A stretch of 12,561 nt of DNA, taken from NCBI GenBank assembly GCA_013205155.1, contig JABMMT010000182.1:1-12561 (forward strand), in the 5' to 3' direction. Made by a program: the position numbers and the translations under genes. The DNA comes from Betaproteobacteria bacterium. GTDB taxonomy: Bacteria > Pseudomonadota > Gammaproteobacteria > Burkholderiales > Burkholderiaceae. Every line of letters begins with the position of its first letter. Position 1 is the first letter of the stretch. Positions 1 through 4,999 of this stretch are shown here, one piece after another. Below the pieces are notes generated by a model. It was not told the DNA's origin. It did not search any database and was given only the letters and a program-made list of their open reading frames with translations.

Positions 1-1707
1 AAAACGCCTGGTCATCCAGAGTATGGAATGACTGTTGGGGTTGAGACGACTACTGGGCCATTGGGTCAGGGAATTGCGAATGCAGTCGGTATGGCGCTTG
101 CAGAGAAATTACTCGCAGAAGAATTTAATCGCCCAGGACATCAAATTGTTGATCACTACACTTACGTCTTTTTAGGTGATGGATGTTTGATGGAAGGTAT
201 TAGTCATGAGGTGTGTTCATTGGCTGGTACCTTAAAGTTAAATAAGCTCATTGCTTTATGGGATGACAACGGAATTTCTATTGACGGTAAGGTGGTATCT
301 TGGTTTAACGAAGACACGCCAAAACGTTTTGAAGCGTATGGCTGGAGCGTAATCCGGGATGTTGATGGTCATGATGCCGAGGCTGTATCTGCGGCGCTTA
401 CAAAAGCGAAAAAGAGTGATAAACCGACATTAATTTGCTGTAAGACCGACATTGGTAAGGGCTCGCCCAATATGGCTGGTAGCGATAAAGTGCATGGTTC
501 ACCATTAGGTGCAACGGAGATTGCTCAGACTCGCGTTGCTTTGAACTGGCCCTATGCTCCATTCGAAATTCCAAAAGATATTTATGTAGCTTGGGATTTT
601 AAAAAGCGTGGCCAAGCACTTGAGCATGAATGGAATAAACAATTCCAAACATACAAAAGCAAATATTCTGAGCTCGCCTCGGAACTACAGCGTCGTATGC
701 AGGGTGACTTATCCAAAGATTTTGCAGCTACTTTAAATACCTATCTGAAAACATGCGAATCAAAAGCAGAATCTGTAGCAACCCGTAAAGCCAGTCAAAA
801 TGCGATTGAAGCTTTAGCTCCCGCCGTTCCTGAATTTATAGGTGGTTCAGCAGACTTAACGGGTTCTAATTTAACCAATTGGTCTACTTGTAAAGCCGTG
901 CGTGGTGATCAATGGGGTAACCATATCAACTATGGCGTTCGTGAATTTGGGATGAGCGCCATTATGAATGGTATCGCTTTGCATGGGGGATACATTCCAT
1001 TTGGCGGTACCTTCCTAACCTTCTCAGATTACAGCCGTAACGCTTTGCGCATGGCGGCTTTGATGAAGTTGCGCAGCATCTTTGTCTTTACGCATGACTC
1101 CATTGGTCTAGGTGAAGATGGTCCCACCCATCAATCTGTTGAGCAGGTCGCTAGCTTGCGGCTAATCCCCAATCTCATGGTCTGGCGTCCTTGTGATACC
1201 ACCGAGAGTGGGGTTGCCTGGGGTGCAGCAATCGAGCGTAAGAATGGGCCAAGTGCTTTAATCTTTAGTCGTCAGACCTGCCCATTTGTTTCTCGTAGTG
1301 CTGCCCAAGTAAAAGAAATTGCTCGTGGCGCTTATGTATTGCGTGATCCAAAATCTACCAAGATTGATGCTGTGATAATTGCTACTGGTTCTGAAATAGC
1401 CCTTGCTCTTCAGGCTGCGCAGCATTTAGAAAAGGATGGGATTGGAGTGCGCGTAGTCTCTATGCCTGCTACTACGGTCTTTGATCAGCAAGATGCCACC
1501 TATAAGGCTAAGGTATTACCTGCCAATATTCCTCGTATCGCAGTTGAAGCAGGCGTGAGTGACTTCTGGTGGAAGTATGGTTGCGCGGCTGTTCATGGAG
1601 TAGATACTTTTGGTGAGTCTGCGCCAGCACCAGAGCTCTATGAGTATTTTGGCTTAACAAGCGATCAGATTGTAAAGACTGTGAAGCAGTGCATTACACG
1701 GACATAA
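1..1707 (+). CDS. tkt: Transketolase, 5'-truncated by window edge
   Basis: Thiamine-diphosphate enzyme that moves two-carbon ketol units between sugar phosphates in the non-oxidative pentose phosphate pathway; cytosolic. The frame is open from base 1 (K-T-P-G-H-P-E) and runs 568 codons to TAA at 1705-1707. Transketolases are about 660 residues, so roughly 95 N-terminal residues lie outside the window; the ATG at 28 is internal. Visible family marks in order: GHPE and the ETTTGPLGQG cofactor loop near the left edge, GDGCLMEG...DDNGIS (ThDP/Mg binding), HGSPLG, the pyrimidine-domain REFGM with the catalytic Glu codon at 943-945, the GLGEDGPTHQ phosphate/substrate loop, SRQ, and a C-terminal domain with ATGSEIAL and FGESAPAPELYEYFG. 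All expected catalytic residues in the visible part are present. Gap follows 59 bases downstream with no terminator between, so the two are probably co-transcribed. Confidence 0.97.
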   Translation, partial: KTPGHPEYGMTVGVETTTGPLGQGIANAVGMALAEKLLAEEFNRPGHQIVDHYTYVFLGDGCLMEGISHEVCSLAGTLKLNKLIALWDDNGISIDGKVVSWFNEDTPKRFEAYGWSVIRDVDGHDAEAVSAALTKAKKSDKPTLICCKTDIGKGSPNMAGSDKVHGSPLGATEIAQTRVALNWPYAPFEIPKDIYVAWDFKKRGQALEHEWNKQFQTYKSKYSELASELQRRMQGDLSKDFAATLNTYLKTCESKAESVATRKASQNAIEALAPAVPEFIGGSADLTGSNLTNWSTCKAVRGDQWGNHINYGVREFGMSAIMNGIALHGGYIPFGGTFLTFSDYSRNALRMAALMKLRSIFVFTHDSIGLGEDGPTHQSVEQVASLRLIPNLMVWRPCDTTESGVAWGAAIERKNGPSALIFSRQTCPFVSRSAAQVKEIARGAYVLRDPKSTKIDAVIIATGSEIALALQAAQHLEKDGIGVRVVSMPATTVFDQQDATYKAKVLPANIPRIAVEAGVSDFWWKYGCAAVHGVDTFGESAPAPELYEYFGLTSDQIVKTVKQCITRT

Positions 1708-1755
1708 ATATCAAGCCTCATCAAAGATTAAAAATTCGTGAATTTAATATAAGTT

Positions 1756-1760
1756 AGGGG
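1756..1760 (+). promoter_or_regulatory. Ribosome binding site of gap
   Basis: AGGGG lies six bases before the ATG at 1767. It favours 1767 over the out-of-frame ATG at 1762. The 59-base tkt-gap spacer also holds a short inverted repeat (AAATTC-GT-GAATTT, 1732-1745), which is too weak and has no T run, so it is not a terminator. I see no convincing promoter in the spacer. Confidence 0.6.
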
Positions 1761-1766
1761 AATGGA

Positions 1767-2795
1767 ATGACAATTAATGTCGCAATTAATGGCTATGGTC
1801 GGATTGGGCGCATGGTATTACGCGCCTTGTATGAAGACCAGGTCAATGGCAAACCTAGGCGAGATATTAAGATCGTTGCGATTAATGCGATGGGTGATAT
1901 CGCAATTAATGCCCACTTAACTCAGTACGACTCTGCACATGGCCGCTTCCCAGCTCAGGTCTCAGTTGATGGTGATTGTATGGTAGTGAATGGCGATCGC
2001 ATCAAAATGTTCTCCACTCGTAATCCAGCAGAAACCCCATGGGGTGAGTTGGGTGTTGATCTAGTTTTAGAGTGCACTGGTCAGTTCACCTCTAAAGAAA
2101 AAGCGATGATTCATATTCAACAGGGTGCGAAAAAAGTATTGATTTCAGCTCCTGGTGAAAAAGATGTGGATGCGACGATTGTGTATGGCGTGAATCAACA
2201 GGTTTTAAAGCCAGGTGATGTGGTGGTATCTAACGCAAGTTGTACCACCAACTGTTTAGCACCCTTAGTCAAACCTTTGCTGGAAAAAATTGGTATTGAG
2301 TCGGGCTTAATGACCACGATTCATGCGTTTACCAATGACCAAGTATTAACGGATGTTTATCACAAGGATATGCGGCGGGCACGCTCAGCTGTGACCAGTA
2401 TGATCCCAACTAAAACCGGTGCAGCCAAAGCCATTGGCTTAGTGTTGCCAGCACTCGCAGGTCGCTTTGATGGTTTTGCAATGCGTGTACCTGTTATTAA
2501 TGTTTCTGTTGTAGATTTAACCTTCGCCGCTAGTCGTGCGACTAGCGTAGATGAAGTCAACTCCATTTTGAAAGCGGCAAGTGAAGGTGAACTTAAGGGT
2601 ATTTTGGGCTTTAATACCTTGCCTTTAGTTTCCATCGACTTTAATCATGACCCTCGTCCAAGTATCTACGATGCCTCACAGACTCGTATTTCTGCTGATG
2701 GAAAATTGGTCAAGGTATTGGCTTGGTATGACAACGAATGGGGTTATTCAGTCCAAATGCTCAATGCTGCAGAAGCTTTAATGGCGGTTAAGTAA
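1767..2795 (+). CDS. gap: Glyceraldehyde-3-phosphate dehydrogenase, type I
   Basis: Phosphorylating GAPDH: converts glyceraldehyde-3-phosphate, phosphate and NAD(P)+ to 1,3-bisphosphoglycerate in glycolysis, or the reverse in gluconeogenesis. Its 342 residues are normal length. The Rossmann motif NGYGRIGR is at residues 8-15, the active-site block NASCTTNC gives catalytic Cys159, and TIHAFTNDQ gives His186. The C-terminal WYDNEWGYS block is intact. Odd point: after the second beta strand the sequence reads VAINAMGD (residues 37-44), whereas NAD-dependent enzymes read IND. Ala41 therefore replaces the aspartate that contacts the adenosine ribose of NAD. The other selectivity positions read Val197-Tyr198 (the Leu187-Pro188 positions in Bacillus enzymes). 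This leaves room for NADP use. It sits downstream of tkt and ends before a bidirectional terminator. The family assignment is certain; the cofactor preference is inferred. Confidence 0.97.
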   Translation: MTINVAINGYGRIGRMVLRALYEDQVNGKPRRDIKIVAINAMGDIAINAHLTQYDSAHGRFPAQVSVDGDCMVVNGDRIKMFSTRNPAETPWGELGVDLVLECTGQFTSKEKAMIHIQQGAKKVLISAPGEKDVDATIVYGVNQQVLKPGDVVVSNASCTTNCLAPLVKPLLEKIGIESGLMTTIHAFTNDQVLTDVYHKDMRRARSAVTSMIPTKTGAAKAIGLVLPALAGRFDGFAMRVPVINVSVVDLTFAASRATSVDEVNSILKAASEGELKGILGFNTLPLVSIDFNHDPRPSIYDASQTRISADGKLVKVLAWYDNEWGYSVQMLNAAEALMAVK

Positions 2796-2838
2796 CTAAA
2801 AGTGACTGAAATTGCCATAAATAGTACTGCTTATGTAC

Positions 2839-2865
2839 AAAAGACCTCAATTTGAGGTCTTTTTT
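2839..2865. terminator. Bidirectional rho-independent terminator between gap and fur
   Basis: The arms aaaagacctc and gaggtctttt form a 10-bp stem around the five-base loop AATTT; the palindrome continues into the loop, with one central base. A run of T continues to 2865 on the plus strand. Because the stem itself begins with AAAA, the reverse strand also ends in a T run. It lies 43 bases after the gap stop and 32 bases beyond the fur stop on the other strand, so it can serve both convergent genes. Confidence 0.88.
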
Positions 2866-2897
2866 CATTAATCATCCCTCAAAGTGGCCAATGCCAT

Positions 2898-3353
2898 CTA
2901 TTTTTGCTTATTTCGGCAGTTCTTCTTCAGGCAATGGCCATACATCGCTAAGGAATGCTCTTGGAGCTTAAATCCGAGGTTTTTAGCGATATCCCGCTGC
3001 CTTCTCTCAATTGCCTCATCTACAAACTCCTCAACATGGCCACAGTCAAGACAAACTAGGTGGTCATGATGGTTGCCTTCATTGAGTTCGTAAATGGCCC
3101 GACTATCGCCCTTACTGGACTCAAAATGGCTACGAAGTAAAAGCCCTGCTTGCTCAAATTGCGTTAACACTCGATATACAGTGGCTAGGCCGATTTCTTG
3201 ATCCTCTTTAGCAAGCGCCATAAAGACATCTTCCGCACTGAAATGAGTACCCCCATTGTGATGAAAAAAATCCAAGATTTTCATACGAGGACCGGTTGCT
3301 TTTAGACCGATATCTCTTAAATCTGCTGGCGAAGGGTTTTGGTTCGTAGTCAT
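2898..3353 (-). CDS. fur: Ferric uptake regulator Fur
   Basis: Iron-responsive transcriptional repressor, a dimeric winged-helix protein that binds DNA when loaded with Fe2+. From the ATG at 3353-3351 it is 151 residues (MTTNQNPSPADLRDIGLKAT...), the normal size. The N-terminal winged helix includes TGPRMKILDFF and HFSAEDVF, then the recognition helix region IGLATVYRVLTQFEQAGLL (54-72). The metal-binding dimerisation domain carries NHHDHLVCLDCGHVEEF (94-110), with Cys101/Cys104, and a second pair Cys141/Cys146 in GHCLKKNC, as in the E. coli protein's zinc site. The frame also extends 15 codons upstream to an ATG at 3398. I prefer 3353, because the extra residues (MARRIIKILILAPKA) are not Fur-like and would leave almost no promoter room. 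Neither start has a strong ribosome site. It is convergent with gap and divergent from bamE. Confidence 0.95.
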   Translation of the reverse strand: MTTNQNPSPADLRDIGLKATGPRMKILDFFHHNGGTHFSAEDVFMALAKEDQEIGLATVYRVLTQFEQAGLLLRSHFESSKGDSRAIYELNEGNHHDHLVCLDCGHVEEFVDEAIERRQRDIAKNLGFKLQEHSLAMYGHCLKKNCRNKQK

Positions 3354-3381
3354 GGCTTTGGGAGCTAAAATCAAGATCTTA

Positions 3382-3387
3382 ATGATA
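3382..3387 (-). promoter_or_regulatory. Possible -10 element of the fur promoter
   Basis: On the minus strand this reads TATCAT, one change from TATAAT, 28 bases before the preferred fur ATG. I cannot find a good -35 hexamer 16-18 bases further upstream, and I see no clear Fur box here. This is a weak call that only fits if fur starts at 3353. Confidence 0.25.
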
Positions 3388-3396
3388 CGTCTAGCC

Positions 3397-4101
3397 ATGC
3401 AAAATTGCCCTGTACTTTTTAATCGCTTTTTGGACCCTTTTTTAAAGAGGTTTTATGCTCCCCCGCGGATTGGCTTAATGGCGCTTACTTTCTTGGGATT
3501 TTTAAGCCTGGGAGGCTGCACTTCTGCAGTGGATGACCATCAGCGCGCTTGGATGAATACTATTTTTAGGCCTTATGTTCCTGACGTTGTCCAAGGTAAT
3601 TTTATTTCTAGTGAGCAGTATTCGAAGCTGAAGTTGGGTATGACACGCGAACAGGTCCGTCAAATTTTAGGCACCCCTCTATTGGCAAGCTATTTCCATG
3701 TCAATCGCTGGGATTACGTTTTTGAATTTAAACGCGCAGGTCAAGTGATTGGTAAAGAGCGTCGTGTAACCATCTTTTTTGATGGCGATAAAGTGGTGAA
3801 ATTTGATGGCGATGCCCTGCCAACCGAAGTAGAGATGGTGGCGGAAATTGATAACTATGCAAAACAGAAACGCTCCTTCTGGGAAATTTTGACTGGTAGC
3901 AACAAGCCACCGGTGACAGTGCCTTTGCAGCAACCTGAGTTGTTAGTTCCTAGCCCCACTAATAATTTGCCTCCGGTAACTCCGGTAACTAAGCCTGCCG
4001 AGATTTTGACTCCTAAGCCAGCTGAAAGCGCTACTCCAACAACCAATTTAGTAACAGAATCGGCGGGCTCTGATAAACCAACCCCGTTGAAAACCCAGTA
4101 A
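3397..4101 (+). CDS. bamE: Outer-membrane assembly lipoprotein BamE (OmlA/SmpA family), start unresolved
   Basis: Small lipoprotein of the BAM complex that inserts beta-barrel proteins into the outer membrane. The diagnostic part is mature BamE: a lipobox LSLGGC with lipidated Cys codon 3517-3519, then QYSKLKLGMTREQVRQILGTPLL and the FHVNRWDYVFEFKRAG / RRVTIFFDGDKVVKFDGD block of the SmpA/OmlA fold. After about 3890 comes a Pro/Thr-rich, probably disordered tail of about 65 residues that E. coli BamE lacks. The start is unclear. In-frame ATGs exist at 3352, 3382, 3397 and 3478, none with a ribosome site. 3397 would give an overlong leader; 3478 gives a hydrophobic leader with no positive charge. 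The best ribosome site and ATG (3444-3457) are one base out of frame. 3397 is a placeholder. The gene is divergent from fur, with dapB 55 bases downstream. Confidence 0.9.
   Translation: MQNCPVLFNRFLDPFLKRFYAPPRIGLMALTFLGFLSLGGCTSAVDDHQRAWMNTIFRPYVPDVVQGNFISSEQYSKLKLGMTREQVRQILGTPLLASYFHVNRWDYVFEFKRAGQVIGKERRVTIFFDGDKVVKFDGDALPTEVEMVAEIDNYAKQKRSFWEILTGSNKPPVTVPLQQPELLVPSPTNNLPPVTPVTKPAEILTPKPAESATPTTNLVTESAGSDKPTPLKTQ
3444..3478 (+). promoter_or_regulatory. Strong ribosome site plus 7-codon mini-ORF overlapping bamE
   Basis: AAAGAGG (3444-3450) is followed four bases later by ATG at 3455. This ATG opens MLPRGLA and stops at TAA 3476-3478, which shares its last A with the in-frame bamE ATG at 3478 (TAATG). 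As read, it is either a leader peptide that could feed ribosomes to the 3478 start by re-initiation, or the true bamE start thrown out of frame by one missing C in the C5 run at 3460-3464. With six C the reading becomes MLPPRIGLMALTFLGFL and continues into the lipobox. Confidence 0.5.
3971..3990 (+). repeat. Two-copy 9-bp in-frame tandem repeat in the bamE tail
   Basis: The unit TCCGGTAAC occurs at 3972-3980 and again at 3981-3989, with the period extending one base on each side. It encodes PVT-PVT in the Pro/Thr-rich tail. It looks like a small in-frame duplication that lengthened a disordered linker without changing the frame. Confidence 0.7.
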
Positions 4102-4156
4102 GAAAAACTCTTAAGCAGTTTGTAACGAATACTTTAATAACAGAGCGAAGAAATCC

Positions 4157-4960
4157 ATGATGAAGATTGCAATAGCTGGAGCCACAGGTCGAATGGGCAA
4201 AATGTTAATTGAAGCCGTTCTGAATGCGCCGGATACTCAATTGGTGGGCGCACTTGAGCATGCCTCATGTCCGCAGTTAGGTGAAGATGCAGCCGCCTTC
4301 TTAGGTAAAAAAACAGGAGTGTTTATTTCTGCAGATGTAGCTCAGGTATTAAGTGGCGCCCAGTTCTTGATTGATTTCACAAGACCTGAGGGCACGATGG
4401 CGCATTTGGCAGTTGCTGAAAAAACGGGTACCAAGATGGTGATCGGTACAACCGGTTTGAGTACAGAACAAATTGCCAATCTGAAGACTGCCTCTGCAAA
4501 GTTAGCAATCGTTTTTGCACCCAATATGAGTGTAGGTGTCAATGCGACCTTTAAGTTATTAGAAATCGCCGCAAAAATGTTGAATGAGGGTTATGACATT
4601 GAGATTGTTGAGGCACACCACCGTCATAAAGTAGATGCTCCTTCCGGCACTGCACTCAAGATGGGTGAGGTGATTGCCGAGTCCCTTGGTAAAAGCTTGG
4701 ATGATGTTGCAGTTTATGCAAGAGAAGGCCATACCGGCGAACGCAAAGAGGGCACGATTGGTTTTGCCACGATTCGAGGCGGCGATATTGTTGGCGATCA
4801 CACGGTCTTATTTGCTGGTGAGGGCGAACGTATAGAAATTAGTCATAAATCGTCCAGTCGCCAATCTTATGCACAAGGATCATTGCGTGCAGCGCGCTTC
4901 TTGCAAAATCAAACTGCAGGCCTATATGACATGCAAGATGTTTTAGGTTTGCGTAAGTAG
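4157..4960 (+). CDS. dapB: 4-hydroxy-tetrahydrodipicolinate reductase
   Basis: NAD(P)H-dependent reductase of the diaminopimelate/lysine pathway; it reduces the product of DapA to tetrahydrodipicolinate in the cytosol. Its 267 residues are the usual length. The nucleotide-binding motif is GATGRMG (8-14), followed by LIDFTRPEGT (71-80), GTTGLS (97-102) and APNMSVGVN (121-129). The signature block EAHHRHKVDAPSGTAL (152-167) gives the catalytic His154 and Lys158, matching His159/Lys163 of the E. coli enzyme. Near the C-terminus, IGFATIRGGDIVGDHTV and EISHKSSSRQSYAQGSL are intact. Two ATG codons stand in tandem at 4157 and 4160, and I cannot tell which is used; the upstream ribosome site (GAAGAAA) is weak. 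It follows bamE by 55 bases and precedes leuS by 39 bases, with no terminator seen on either side. Confidence 0.97.
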   Translation: MMKIAIAGATGRMGKMLIEAVLNAPDTQLVGALEHASCPQLGEDAAAFLGKKTGVFISADVAQVLSGAQFLIDFTRPEGTMAHLAVAEKTGTKMVIGTTGLSTEQIANLKTASAKLAIVFAPNMSVGVNATFKLLEIAAKMLNEGYDIEIVEAHHRHKVDAPSGTALKMGEVIAESLGKSLDDVAVYAREGHTGERKEGTIGFATIRGGDIVGDHTVLFAGEGERIEISHKSSSRQSYAQGSLRAARFLQNQTAGLYDMQDVLGLRK

Positions 4961-4999
4961 CCATTGAATTAAACCTAGAGAAGAAAAGAGCTGTATTAC

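Noticed and set aside
1732..1745. Inverted repeat AAATTC-GT-GAATTT between tkt and gap, considered as a terminator or operator
   Set aside because: The stem is six AT-rich pairs with a two-base loop and no following T run; there is no evidence for a binding protein.
2360..2635. 91-codon open frame on the minus strand inside gap
   Set aside because: It is fully antisense to a strongly conserved enzyme, has no recognisable motif, and looks like a codon-use shadow.
2884..3069. 61-codon plus-strand frame opposite the fur 3' end
   Set aside because: It overlaps the conserved metal-binding domain of Fur on the other strand and resembles no protein family I know.
3354..3450. Fur box or a clear bamE promoter in the divergent region
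   Set aside because: I found only an isolated AATGAT-like hexamer and no properly spaced -35/-10 pair on the plus strand.
3679..4046. Three minus-strand frames inside bamE
   Set aside because: They overlap each other and the conserved BamE fold; there is no ribosome site or family resemblance.
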